A DNA stretch of 37,401 nt from Leptolyngbya sp. (lineage in GTDB: Bacteria > Cyanobacteriota > Cyanobacteriia > Leptolyngbyales > Leptolyngbyaceae), in assembly GCA_003249025.1 (NCBI GenBank), contig QBMH01000020.1, positions 1 through 37,401 on the forward strand. The letters are read 5' to 3'. Below are positions 1 to 8,483 of this stretch, piece after piece (position 1 is the stretch's first letter; each line of letters starts with the position of its first letter). Under the pieces are notes generated by a model that was given only the letters and a program-made list of their open reading frames with translations, was not told the DNA's origin and searched no databases. A program made the position numbers and the translations under genes.

Positions 1-34
1 AAACAGCAATGATAAACTCGTCCATAGTAAACAT
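1..34 (-). CDS. Transposase N-terminus, cut by window edge
   Basis: On the minus strand an ATG at 34 opens MFTMDEFIIAV and runs off the left edge. GGAG lies about 8-12 bases upstream as a Shine-Dalgarno. The opening resembles the first residues of small cyanobacterial IS transposases (IS982/IS4-like from memory). Only 11 codons are visible, so the family is a guess and completeness cannot be judged. Confidence 0.35.
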   Translation of the reverse strand, partial: MFTMDEFIIAV

Positions 35-92
35 AAGTCCCACTCCAGCTAGATAGGTTCTACTTCTAGCATCGCCCAGCGGGACTTTTCTT

Positions 93-121
93 GTGCAACC
101 TTAGTTGCACATCGCGTTTTT
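93..121 (+). terminator. Hairpin with short T tract
   Basis: GTGCAAC (93-99) and GTTGCAC (104-110) form a perfect 7-bp stem around a 4-base loop. A run of Ts follows at about 117-121. It could be a weak terminator or a subterminal hairpin of the element that starts at the left edge. No function is shown. Confidence 0.35.
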
Positions 122-148
122 AATCGTTTTCTAGCTATATCCATTGCG

Positions 149-174
149 GAGATCGCGGCAACTCACGCGATCTC
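149..174 (-). terminator. 9-bp inverted repeat 3' of small gene
   Basis: GAGATCGCG (149-157) and CGCGATCTC (166-174) are exact inverted repeats with an 8-base loop. They sit just past the restored stop of the frameshifted small gene on the minus strand (180-182). There is no T tract, so it is either a 3'-end hairpin without a classical terminator tail or a HIP1-related repeat. Confidence 0.35.
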
Positions 175-179
175 TAGCA

Positions 180-403
180 TTAGCCCGTCTTCAGTTGCTC
201 TAACTTTTGCCTAATCAAGATTTCAATTTCCTCAACTTCAGCATTTGATTTGGGACATCAAAAGTCTCTGGAGATGCGTCAGAGGTAAAGCGATCTACGA
301 AGGCATGAAACGCCGTTTTATCGGCAGGATGAGCAACGACATACGTGCTTAGCTCCATCTTGGTCGGAGAAGCGCACTTCTCTATCCAAACGCTAGGTTT
401 CAC
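180..403 (-). pseudogene. Frameshifted small protein, DUF6887-like
   Basis: A GTG start at 403 overlaps the 3' end of csaB by 11 bases. The frame as read gives 62 residues and stops at 215. Near 252-256 the other frame takes over cleanly with PKSNAEVEEIEILIRQ and ends naturally in EQLKTG at 180. The joined 73-74 residue product, with ELSTYVVAHPADKTAFHAF followed by an acidic helix, looks like the small cyanobacterial family I remember as DUF6887; its function is unknown. A one-base deletion or a sequencing error would explain the break. The overlap suggests translation coupled to csaB. Confidence 0.5.
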
Positions 404-1463
404 TTACTTTGCTATCCCCAGATTGTAGAATTGCTTTTTCTAGGACTTCTGCATGGATGAGAGCGCGATCGATGAGAAATTGAATTTGGTCGGGCGACAG
501 CGGTTCACCATTGGCATAGTGTTCTAGCCAGGTTTGGCAAATAGCGTTAGGGTCGGTGGGGATGTGGTTGAGTTCCCATCCTGCTAAATCGAGATCCTTC
601 ATTAACTGGCTCACCTTCGGATCATAGCTAAGGGCAAAGCAGCGACATTCAGAGGCAGCAGCCATAATCAGCCCGTGAAAGCGCATGGCGATCGCCATTT
701 CCACGCCCCGAAACAATCCCTTTAGCTGCTGGGGATCTTCTAGCATCAGCACTTTGGAACCAGGAATTTGTGGCTGAATGGCTTCAGCGATCGCCAAATC
801 CTGCGATCGTTGAAACGGCACCAGCAAAATACAGGCTTGGGTTGCTTTCTGAAACAAAATCAAAGCTTGGGTCAACGCCGCTAGACGCGCTGGGGTAAGT
901 TGAGGGTGAACACGAAGATTGACGGCAATTCTGGGAGCAGGCAAGTCCCAAAGTCCCTGAACGGGGCTACCTGTCATCGCCCAGACTGGATCGGGTGCCA
1001 GCGTAAAGGGGATGCCCCATTCCGAAACCCAGCCAGCAGAACGGCTATCACGCACACTGACCGCAGTACAACGGGAAAAGGTTTGTTGCGCCAACCATTG
1101 GGTAATAGGACGGTGAAGCGGTCCAATTCCCTGTGCCCAGGCGATCGTGATTAACCCCATGCGCTGCGCTAACTGCATCAGTCCGGTGTAGTAAAGCGGG
1201 CTGAGGGCGCTAGTAGTATCCTGGATCAAGCTGCCGCCGCCCCAAATGAAAACTTGAGATTGACGGAGAGCATTGACAACCGCGATCGCGTTGTTTCGAT
1301 CAATCGCTTCTACCCCAAAGCGATCGCGCGTTTGGCTAGGATTACCCGACAGCACCAGCGGCGTGACCGTTTTGGGCAACTGTTGCAACAGCGATGCTAA
1401 TAGCGCTTCATCACCGCCATTGCCCTTGCCATAGTAGCCACATAACACCGCTCGTATTTCCAT
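393..1463 (-). CDS. csaB: Polysaccharide pyruvyl transferase CsaB
   Basis: This is a 356-residue protein of the CsaB family, which transfers pyruvate from phosphoenolpyruvate to cell-wall polysaccharide. In S-layer bacteria that ketal is the anchor for SLH-domain proteins. Visible family signatures are an N-terminal GYYGKGNGGDEA loop, WGGGSLIQD near residue 75, an AWAQGIGP segment, and a C-terminal RFHGLIMAA segment followed by an SYDPKV stretch. It looks full length and starts at an ATG. No SLH-domain gene is nearby. The small frameshifted gene downstream overlaps its stop and may be in the same transcript. Confidence 0.9.
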   Translation of the reverse strand: MEIRAVLCGYYGKGNGGDEALLASLLQQLPKTVTPLVLSGNPSQTRDRFGVEAIDRNNAIAVVNALRQSQVFIWGGGSLIQDTTSALSPLYYTGLMQLAQRMGLITIAWAQGIGPLHRPITQWLAQQTFSRCTAVSVRDSRSAGWVSEWGIPFTLAPDPVWAMTGSPVQGLWDLPAPRIAVNLRVHPQLTPARLAALTQALILFQKATQACILLVPFQRSQDLAIAEAIQPQIPGSKVLMLEDPQQLKGLFRGVEMAIAMRFHGLIMAAASECRCFALSYDPKVSQLMKDLDLAGWELNHIPTDPNAICQTWLEHYANGEPLSPDQIQFLIDRALIHAEVLEKAILQSGDSKVSET

Positions 1464-1630
1464 AAATAAATAGTTATAAAATTAATTGCCGCCAATTTTC
1501 AACTGCGCTCAGTCCTCAGTTTTGGGTGAGTTGAGAGAGTCGAAATTTGCCATTCTGCCCAAGAATGGCTCCCTTACTAAACTATCCTGAAGACAGCCCC
1601 GATCGATATATTTGTCCTGCATTCATTTCT

Positions 1631-1939
1631 ATGAACGCTTTGTCAATTCCCACCTGGATTATTCATATCTCAAGTGTTGTCGAATGGATTGTTGCCATTT
1701 GGTTAATTTGGACGTATGGCGAAGTAATCAATAACCCGGCTTGGAAGGCGCTCTCGTTTGGCATGTTACCTGCTCTCGTTGGCGCAATGTGTGCCTGCAC
1801 TTGGCACTTTTTTGATAATTCTCCATCGCTCGGTTGGCTGGTGACGCTACAGGCAACAATGACGGTTTTGGGAAATGTGACCGTTATGCTAGCAGCCTGG
1901 TGGATTTGGCAAAGCGCTCGAACCAAGATAGATAGCTAA
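1631..1939 (+). CDS. DUF2499 membrane protein (Ycf49-like)
   Basis: The 102-residue hydrophobic protein opens with IPTWIIHISSVVEWIVA and contains the CTWHFFDN segment typical of DUF2499. From memory this family is called Ycf49-like and is shared by cyanobacteria and plastid lineages. Three membrane segments can be seen. An open frame reaches back to 1547, but those extra 28 residues are hydrophilic and proline-rich and are not membrane-like, so the ATG at 1631 is preferred. The EamA-type gene follows 41 bases downstream on the same strand and may be co-transcribed. The molecular role is unknown. Confidence 0.8.
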   Translation: MNALSIPTWIIHISSVVEWIVAIWLIWTYGEVINNPAWKALSFGMLPALVGAMCACTWHFFDNSPSLGWLVTLQATMTVLGNVTVMLAAWWIWQSARTKIDS

Positions 1940-1980
1940 TAGTTCATGATTGGGGTGTGTATTAAAAGAGTAGGGTGTTT

Positions 1981-2391
1981 ATGAAAGATTGGCTGGTGCC
2001 AACGCTGGGAGCAATGATTTTTTGGGGGTTCTGGGGTTTTTTACCAAAAATCACAACGACCTATCTCACGCCTCGGAGCGCCATTGTTTATGAGGTTCTA
2101 GGTGCCATTATATTGGCGATCACCGTGCTGATTTCCCTCAACTTTCAGCCCCAAGTTCATCCCATTGGCATCGGCTTAGCCATGACCACCGGAATGCTGG
2201 GATTTGCCGGTGCCTTCTGCTTTCTCACGGCTGTGCTGACTGGTCCCGTAACGCTGGTCGCAACCGTTTCCGCCCTATACCCAACGGTGAGCATTTTCCT
2301 CGCGATCGCCTTCCTCCACGAAACCATCACCCTCCAACAAGGAATCGGGATTGCGCTGGCAATCATCGCAATGATCCTGGTGGCAGCATAA
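1981..2391 (+). CDS. Half-size EamA/DMT-family membrane protein
   Basis: The 136-residue protein has about five hydrophobic helices and one EamA-type repeat; GAFCFLTAVLTGPVTLVATV and LYPTVSIFLAIAFLHE match the second half of drug/metabolite transporters. Standard EamA transporters have two such repeats (about 300 residues), so this one probably works as a homo- or hetero-oligomer, as SMR-type proteins do. A GTG at 1975 is also in frame, but the ATG at 1981 has a purine-rich AGAGTAGGG upstream and is preferred. The substrate is unknown. Confidence 0.75.
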   Translation: MKDWLVPTLGAMIFWGFWGFLPKITTTYLTPRSAIVYEVLGAIILAITVLISLNFQPQVHPIGIGLAMTTGMLGFAGAFCFLTAVLTGPVTLVATVSALYPTVSIFLAIAFLHETITLQQGIGIALAIIAMILVAA

Positions 2392-2396
2392 GGAAG

Positions 2397-2520
2397 GTGC
2401 GAATGCCGAGGTGCGATGTACGAATGAGAATACAAAATCTAGAACTCATCATTCACCACTCGTCATTCACCACTCGTCATTCGCCACTCGTCACTCGCTA
2501 TTCGCCACTCGCATGTTGCT
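2397..2520. repeat. Degenerate CATTCGCCACTCGT tandem repeat
   Basis: From about 2450 a 14-15 base unit, close to CATTCACCACTCGT or CATTCGCCACTCGT, repeats about five times. Upstream (2397-2430) the opposite orientation appears (GTGCGAATGCCGAGG and ACGAATGAGAA), so the block can fold back on itself. A related block lies at 29949-30045. The stop codon of the DUF2237 gene falls inside this repeat. Confidence 0.75.
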
Positions 2521-2866
2521 TCAGTTGCTCTAGGCTGACGTGTTTCAACGCGGCGGCATGGGTGGAGGCGAGAATTACGCGCGGTGCAACTCCATCGTCT
2601 AGGGCTTCTTTCCAGCGGGAGGCGCATAAACACCAGCGATCGCCGGGTTTCAAGCCGGGAAAGCCATAGGCAGGCATGGGCGTTGATAGATCATTGCCTT
2701 GCGCTTTAGTGTAGGTCAAAAATTCTGCGGTGACTTGGGCACAGACCACATGCACACCCACATCGCCGTCGCCTGTGGTGCAATATCCATCGCGGTAATA
2801 GCCCGTCATGGGAGAGGTGCAGCAAAGCTCTAGCGATTCACCCAATACGTTTTTGGCTCCAGTCAT
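2498..2866 (-). CDS. DUF2237 family protein
   Basis: The 122-residue soluble protein matches the DUF2237 pattern over its whole length: NVLGESLELCC, MTGYYRDGYC, VHVVCAQVTAEFL, YGFPGLKPGDRWCLCA and SRWKEALDDGVAPRV. The family is widespread in bacteria and of unknown function; the conserved cysteines suggest metal binding or redox chemistry, which is inference. The ATG at 2866 has GAGG eight bases upstream. A second ATG at 2896 and a TTG at 2917 would add 10-17 residues not expected in the family. The last residues ASGE and the stop come from the tandem-repeat block. Confidence 0.8.
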   Translation of the reverse strand: MTGAKNVLGESLELCCTSPMTGYYRDGYCTTGDGDVGVHVVCAQVTAEFLTYTKAQGNDLSTPMPAYGFPGLKPGDRWCLCASRWKEALDDGVAPRVILASTHAAALKHVSLEQLKQHASGE

Positions 2867-2996
2867 GATGATTGCCTCGTTAAACCCTTGATTCATCGTA
2901 ATCAAATTTGTTACCAATACTCAGCAATCAGGGTTTGGAGGCATGGCTAAAAAACGCGATCGCCTATCATCGAAGCACCGTTAAGCAGGCGAGATC

Positions 2997-5900
2997 GTGG
3001 CAGTTCCCAATAAAGTCCTTGAGTTGGTGAAACAGTTTCGGGAAAATGAGAGCGTTTATCGATCGCCCGACTACAAAGAAGCCCATATTCGCCAAGACTT
3101 TATTGATCCGTTTTTTGCTGAGCTAGGCTGGGATCTGCGGAATGAGCAAAATGCCTTAGAAGTCTACAAGGAAGTAATTTTTGAGGATGCGATCAAAGTG
3201 GGTGGCTCTACGAAAGCGCCCGATTATTGTTTTCGGGTGGGCGGCAACCGCAAATTTTTTGTGGAAACGAAGAAGCTATCGGTCAATTTGGCGGATATCG
3301 TCAGTGCGGCGTTTCAGGTGCGGCGGTATGGCTGGTCGGCAAAATTGCCTGTCAGTATTCTGACGGATTTTGAAGAGTTTGCGGTGTATGACTGCCGGGT
3401 GATGCCAAATAAGCAGGACAAACCAACAACTGCGCGATCGCTTTATTTGTCCTACACCGACTATGCCGATCGCTGGCATGAAATTTACGATTTGTTCTCA
3501 AAGAAAGCAGTGTTAGCCGGATCGCTGGAGCAATTTGCCGATGGGCATAAACAACGGAAAAGAGCTACCACAGTAGACGCGGCATTTTTGAAGGAGATTG
3601 AAACGTGGCGGGAACGATTGGCGATCGCGCTATCGAGTAGCAACCCAGATTTGTCGTCACGGGAATTGAATTTTGCGGTGCAGATGACAATTAATCGACT
3701 GATCTTTCTGCGAATTTGTGAGGATCGGGGGATTGAGCCTTATGAACAGTTGCGATCGCTGACTGAGAAAGCAGAAGTCTATCAGCAATTGTGTGGGCTG
3801 TTTCGGCAAGCGGACGATCGCTATAATTCTGGACTATTCCACTTTAAGCCGGAGAAAGGCAGACTGGAAGCCGATGAATTTACGCTGACGCTGACGCTTG
3901 CCGATGCGCCGCTTCAGCAAATCATCCAAAATTTCTACTATCCCGACAGTCCCTATGAGTTTTCAGTGATTCCGATCGAGATTTTGGGGCAGGTATATGA
4001 GCAGTTCTTGGGCAAGGTGATTCGGCTGACCCCAGCACAAGAGGCTGTGATTGAGGATAAGCCAGAGGTGCGGAAGGCTGGCGGAGTCTATTACACGCCG
4101 ACGTACATTGTCGATTACATTGTGGAGAACACGATCGGGCGATCGCTGGCAGGAAAAACGCCCAAACAAGCTGAAAAAATTCGAGTGCTTGATCCGGCGT
4201 GTGGCTCCGGCTCATTTTTGATTGGGGCATATCAGTTTTTGTTGAACTGGTATGTGCAGCAGTATTCCGAGAATCCGACGAAGTATAGGAAGCAACTGTA
4301 TCAGGGTAGTGGCGGCGACTGGCGGTTGACTTCGGCAGAAAAAAAGCGGATTTTGCTGAACCACATTCATGGCGTAGATATCGACCTGCAAGCCGTGGAA
4401 ACCACGAAGCTGTCTCTGCTGCTGAAAGTGTTGGAAGGAGAATCCCAGGAAACGCTATTTAAGCAACTCTCGCTCTTGCAAGAACGCGCCTTACCTAACC
4501 TAGAACAAAACATCAAATGCGGCAATTCCTTGATCGGTTCAGACTATTACGACACTGTGCAAATTAATTTACCAAACAAGGAAGAATTGTATCGAATTAA
4601 TGTGTTTGATTGGGATGAAGGTTTCCCCGAAATTATGCAAGCTGGTGGCTTTGATGTCGTCATTGGCAATCCCCCGTATATCCGAATTCAAGCGTTAAAA
4701 GAATGGGCACCGATTGAAGTTGAAATTTACAAGCAAAAATACACAACTGCTAGTAAAGGAAATTATGATATTTACGTTGTTTTTGTTGAAAGAGGAATCG
4801 AACTACTCAATCAGAAAGGTTTTTTAGGATTTATTCTTCCTCACAAGTTTTTCACTGCTCAATATGGTCAATCTTTACGTGCTTTAATTTCAGAAGGGAA
4901 GCATATTCAAAATATTGTACATTTTGGTGAACAGCAAGTATTTACGGGAGCAACGACTTATACCTGTTTGATGTTCTTAAACAAATCTGGTAATGATGAA
5001 GTTGTTATTTCAAAAGTTGATGATTTAGTTTCATGGCGTATTAGCCAACAAGCAACAGAGAGTAAAATTATTAGCACTACTATTACTGATTCAGAATGGA
5101 GCTTTTCAGTAAAGGAAAACTCGGAAATACTATCAAGAATTAGTAGAGTTCACCCAAAACTAGGCAGTGTAGCTCATATTTTTGTTGGAACTCAAACAAG
5201 TGCCGATGACGTTTATGTCTTGGATGAATGTTCTCTGGATGGTCAGTACATTACAGGAAAGTCTAAGTCCTTAGGGAAAGTAGTTAGAGTTGAAGCTGAG
5301 TGCGTCAAACCCTTTCTTCGAGGCAAACAAATCCGTAAATATGAGCCACCCAAAACAAGCTCTTACTTGATATGTCCTTATAATATTTCAACCCATGAAT
5401 ACATTCTTCTTTCAAAGATAGAAATGCTGGATAAATTCGCTTTAGCAATGAACTATTTAGAAGCAAATCAGGAGAAGCTAGGCTTACGGGAAAAAGGGAA
5501 ATTTCAAGGTCAGAATTGGTATGCTTTTGGCTATCCAAAGAGCATGACTCTGTTTCAGAAACCTAAAATTATTGTTCCTGATTATAATAATGTTGCTTCA
5601 TTTACATTAGACCAGGAAGGGCACTTTTATAAGACAGGATATGGTGTAATTCTCAAGGATAATCTTACCTCGTATTTCTACATTCTGGGTCTGCTTAATT
5701 CAAAGCTTCTATTCCAATATCTGCTGTCTATAGGTACTTTCTTACGAGGCGGCTATATTCGTTTTTGGACACAGTACATACAGCAAATCCCTATTAAATT
5801 GATTGATTTCTCAAGTCCCGATGAAAAAGCGAAACACGATCGCATTGTGCAACTCGTCGAGCAAATGCTGGCATTGCACAAGCAACTTGCTGAGGCAAAA

Positions 5901-6023
5901 ACGCCGCCGCAAAAGAGCATGATTCAGAAGCAAATTAACGCCAGCGATCGCCAGATTGATCAACTGGTCTATGAGTTGTATGAATTGACGGCGGTGGAGA
6001 TCGAGATCGTCGAAGGGATGTGA
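2997..6023 (+). CDS. Type IIG-like restriction-modification enzyme
   Basis: One 1008-residue polypeptide carries cleavage, methylation and recognition functions. The N-terminus resembles HsdR-type nucleases, with a PD-(D/E)xK site (P75-D76 and E90-T-K92). The centre is an N6-adenine methylase, with motif I DPACGSG at 399-405 and NPPY at 558-561. The C-terminal part (about 570-950) has the TaqI/Eco57I-type specificity-domain look, followed by a short helical tail. The start is GTG with AGGCGAG upstream. No separate hsdS, hsdM or hsdR gene is nearby. Codons from about 4550 to 5800 are AT-rich and no HIP1 octamer occurs between about 4148 and 5944, unlike both ends of the same gene. The recognition sequence cannot be read from the DNA. 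Confidence 0.88.
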   Translation: MAVPNKVLELVKQFRENESVYRSPDYKEAHIRQDFIDPFFAELGWDLRNEQNALEVYKEVIFEDAIKVGGSTKAPDYCFRVGGNRKFFVETKKLSVNLADIVSAAFQVRRYGWSAKLPVSILTDFEEFAVYDCRVMPNKQDKPTTARSLYLSYTDYADRWHEIYDLFSKKAVLAGSLEQFADGHKQRKRATTVDAAFLKEIETWRERLAIALSSSNPDLSSRELNFAVQMTINRLIFLRICEDRGIEPYEQLRSLTEKAEVYQQLCGLFRQADDRYNSGLFHFKPEKGRLEADEFTLTLTLADAPLQQIIQNFYYPDSPYEFSVIPIEILGQVYEQFLGKVIRLTPAQEAVIEDKPEVRKAGGVYYTPTYIVDYIVENTIGRSLAGKTPKQAEKIRVLDPACGSGSFLIGAYQFLLNWYVQQYSENPTKYRKQLYQGSGGDWRLTSAEKKRILLNHIHGVDIDLQAVETTKLSLLLKVLEGESQETLFKQLSLLQERALPNLEQNIKCGNSLIGSDYYDTVQINLPNKEELYRINVFDWDEGFPEIMQAGGFDVVIGNPPYIRIQALKEWAPIEVEIYKQKYTTASKGNYDIYVVFVERGIELLNQKGFLGFILPHKFFTAQYGQSLRALISEGKHIQNIVHFGEQQVFTGATTYTCLMFLNKSGNDEVVISKVDDLVSWRISQQATESKIISTTITDSEWSFSVKENSEILSRISRVHPKLGSVAHIFVGTQTSADDVYVLDECSLDGQYITGKSKSLGKVVRVEAECVKPFLRGKQIRKYEPPKTSSYLICPYNISTHEYILLSKIEMLDKFALAMNYLEANQEKLGLREKGKFQGQNWYAFGYPKSMTLFQKPKIIVPDYNNVASFTLDQEGHFYKTGYGVILKDNLTSYFYILGLLNSKLLFQYLLSIGTFLRGGYIRFWTQYIQQIPIKLIDFSSPDEKAKHDRIVQLVEQMLALHKQLAEAKTPPQKSMIQKQINASDRQIDQLVYELYELTAVEIEIVEGM

Positions 6024-6065
6024 TTCAGAGTAAGATGCATTCGGAGTTTGCACCCTGCCACTGAT

Positions 6066-6095
6066 GTAAAGTTGGGCGATCGCACGCAACTTTAC
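6066..6095 (+). terminator. 9-bp stem, probable 3' end of R-M gene
   Basis: GTAAAGTTG (6066-6074) pairs exactly with CAACTTTAC (6087-6095). The 12-base loop contains a HIP1 octamer. It lies 43 bases past the stop of the restriction-modification gene. The tail is only mildly T-rich, so termination is plausible but not certain. Confidence 0.5.
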
Positions 6096-6192
6096 TCTCA
6101 ATTTCTATCGTGACAGTAATTTTCAGAACGTGGCTTCAGCCTAATGGGATGCTAGTGTAAGCAACATTTACCCAATGCAACGCTACCCTGCA

Positions 6193-6717
6193 CTAAAAAT
6201 CTAGGCAACTGCGTTTAGAGGGTTTAAGGTTACCAGACATAGCTTGTACGATTGACTGTTCTGCCGACTGCACCAATTTCAACGCCACTTGCGCTGCACA
6301 GGGGCGCATCAGCGACCATAATACTGGAGCTAACCACCCACGCAGCGTCACCGAGTAAGAGACACAGGTTCCACAAACAGTTGATTCCACCCGATAAGTT
6401 ACTTGTTCTTCTAATCCAGGGAAAACCAAAATTCGTATGCTGAGTGCCTCTTGCGGACGAACCCGTTCTACAAAAATTTGAATTGGAATTGGAATCAGTC
6501 GAGTAAATGCTTGATAAATCAAACCAGGCTTTATCACCAATCCATAAGGTACATTGGTACTTGCAATAATTGGATGCCAGGATACGTCTTCAAGATCTGT
6601 AATCTTGTTCCATAATTCTTCAACTGAAGCGAAACTCAGCGCTTGATAAGTTCTAACAAGAGCAGTTTGCGAGAGACCTCTCTCAGGAGGGTTGAAATTA
6701 AATAGACTGCTAGACAT
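6193..6717 (-). CDS. SRPBCC-fold protein
   Basis: This 174-residue protein has the SRPBCC (polyketide cyclase/START-like) pattern. An SFASVEELWNKITDLEDVSWHP segment begins the ligand-binding fold, central strands include IQIFVERVRPQEALSIRIL and a TYRVESTVCGTCVSYSVTL pair, and a long C-terminal helix ends about residue 160. The family binds hydrophobic ligands; no ligand can be inferred here. The ATG at 6717 is preceded by AGAGGA. It is convergent with the restriction-modification gene and has no operon partner. Confidence 0.7.
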   Translation of the reverse strand: MSSSLFNFNPPERGLSQTALVRTYQALSFASVEELWNKITDLEDVSWHPIIASTNVPYGLVIKPGLIYQAFTRLIPIPIQIFVERVRPQEALSIRILVFPGLEEQVTYRVESTVCGTCVSYSVTLRGWLAPVLWSLMRPCAAQVALKLVQSAEQSIVQAMSGNLKPSKRSCLDF

Positions 6718-7292
6718 CGCTAAGTCCTCTTTATCAAAGCCTGTCTTAGAAACCTTTATTGTATTTGGAACTCCATACTTAACAACAGTCCGGACAATTT
6801 TAAATTGCTAACGGTAGAATGCGGGTTTTAGCCTCCTCAGGGAGGTCAAATGCCAACGGCAGAATGGGGGTTTCAGCCTCTGTCTCAAAAACTGTCCGGA
6901 GTATTGACTTAAGAGATCGTCCTAATGTGGGTTTTCTATAACCCCATTCGTTTAGCGGAGGGATTGCTCGAATGAATTATCTGCAAAATTATTGACTTAC
7001 CCGTTTGTAAAGTTTAAACCACTGCAACAATCCAGTTGGTTGTAGCCCCAATTCACGGTAGGCTTAGAAAGCTTGAATACCAAAATAGAGACGTTCAATA
7101 CTTTACCTATTGGTTCTTGAAACTTTTTAGCATGACTCTGAAGTTGCTGAGCGGATAGGGTTTTAAGGAAGAATAAAGTTTCAATTTGAGTTCTATCGGA
7201 TTGAAATGGGCAAGAACCGCAGAAAATATCTGTTTTTGGGGTAGCAAGTTCCAGCACACTACACATTAGTTTGTATCAGGAATTGGGTGGGT
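6718..7292. other. 575-base stretch without a supported gene
   Basis: It holds the divergent control regions of the SRPBCC gene and hemF plus a MITE-like element (6778-6913). An 89-codon minus-strand frame (6997-7266) exists but has no recognisable domain and no HIP1 site. Another GTGGGGTT-like remnant at about 6925-6950 echoes the direct repeats of the element. No RNA gene was recognised. Confidence 0.5.
6778..6913. mobile_element. MITE-like element with inverted ends
   Basis: The ends are imperfect inverted repeats: the 24 bases from 6778 match the reverse complement of the last 26 bases (6888-6913) at 21 positions with a 2-base gap, sharing CTTAA, CAA, TCCGGACA and TTTT. Inside, a 29-base unit occurs twice in direct orientation (6807-6835 and 6852-6880, 25 of 29 identical), with a CCTCC/GGAGG hairpin between them. 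It has no coding capacity. Size and structure suggest a non-autonomous miniature element; no clear target duplication was found. Confidence 0.5.
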
Positions 7293-8345
7293 ATGACAGC
7301 TTTTTTTACTTCTGAAGCAGCCATCGTCGATAATGCTCTTCCTCCTAGTAACTCTCGTGAGCGGGTCAGTCAGCTATTACGCGATCTGCAAGATGAAATT
7401 TGCAGTGGCTTAGAGCAAGCCGATGGAATTGGCAAGTTTCGGGAAGACAGTTGGGTTCGGGAAGAAGGGGGGGGCGGGCGATCGCGTGTCTTACGGGATG
7501 GCAACATAATCGAGCAAGGCGGCGTGAACTTTTCTGAAGTCTGGGGAAAAGATTTGCCGCCTTCTATTCTGGTTCAGCGTCCTGAAGCCGCTGGGCATGG
7601 GTTTTATGCCACAGGCACTTCAATGGTGCTTCATCCTGGCAATCCCTACATTCCCACGGTTCACTTGAACTATCGCTATTTTGAAGCGGGTCCCGTGTGG
7701 TGGTTTGGCGGTGGCATTGATCTCACGCCCTACTATCCCTTTGCCGAAGACGTAGTGCATTTTCATCGCACTCTCAAGCAAGCGTGCGATGCTCATAATC
7801 CTCACTACTACCCCGCCTTTAAGCTGTGGTGTGACGAATATTTTTATCTAAAGCATCGCAACGAAACGCGTGGCGTAGGTGGGTTATTCTTTGACTATCA
7901 AGATAATCAAGGGAAGCTTTATCCCATCTCTTATCCCGGATCTCATAGCGATACCCCTGCCGCTCACTATAGTCAAACGGTGGGCGATGTCCAAGGACGC
8001 AGTTGGGAAGATATTTTTGCCTTTGTGAAAGATTGCGGAAAAGCCTTTTTGCCTGCCTATGTGCCGATCGCGGAACGTCGTCAAGCCACGGAATACGGCG
8101 ATCGCCAACGCAACTTCCAGCTTTATCGGCGCGGACGGTACGTCGAGTTCAATCTCGTATACGACCGAGGCACCATTTTTGGATTGCAAACGAATGGTCG
8201 CACTGAATCTATTCTGATGTCTTTGCCGCCCCTCGTGCGTTGGGAATACGGCTATGAACCTGAACCCAACACTCCAGAAGCTGACCTTTACACAACTTTC
8301 CTCAAGCCTCAAGATTGGATTAACTGGACTCTGCCAAATTCCTAG
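7293..8345 (+). CDS. hemF: Aerobic coproporphyrinogen III oxidase
   Basis: HemF oxidatively decarboxylates coproporphyrinogen III to protoporphyrinogen IX with O2, feeding haem, chlorophyll and bilin synthesis. The 350-residue protein is full length with the expected [38 protein letters not shown] and GVGGLFFDY segments and the C-terminal [15 protein letters not shown]. The ATG at 7293 gives the usual N-terminus; an in-frame GTG lies two codons upstream. An eight-G run at 7467-7474 encodes the glycine string. It is monocistronic here. Confidence 0.97.
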   Translation: MTAFFTSEAAIVDNALPPSNSRERVSQLLRDLQDEICSGLEQADGIGKFREDSWVREEGGGGRSRVLRDGNIIEQGGVNFSEVWGKDLPPSILVQRPEAAGHGFYATGTSMVLHPGNPYIPTVHLNYRYFEAGPVWWFGGGIDLTPYYPFAEDVVHFHRTLKQACDAHNPHYYPAFKLWCDEYFYLKHRNETRGVGGLFFDYQDNQGKLYPISYPGSHSDTPAAHYSQTVGDVQGRSWEDIFAFVKDCGKAFLPAYVPIAERRQATEYGDRQRNFQLYRRGRYVEFNLVYDRGTIFGLQTNGRTESILMSLPPLVRWEYGYEPEPNTPEADLYTTFLKPQDWINWTLPNS

Positions 8346-8483
8346 GGGGTGGGTTAAACTACAGGTGAACAAATTTGATTGATGAAAGTTTGTTTGCCTT
8401 TTGATAGATTTGTGTCGAAGCTTAGGTTGAGCCGTCGCTGTCATCCACATACCCACAGCATTTAGGAGAAGGGACTGATTCCT

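Noticed and set aside
2440-2520. Possible CRISPR array
   Set aside because: Units are 14-15 bases without unique spacers; it is a degenerate tandem repeat.
6997-7266. 89-residue minus-strand open frame before hemF
   Set aside because: No recognisable domain, no clear ribosome-binding site, and it occupies the hemF upstream region; treated as a chance frame.
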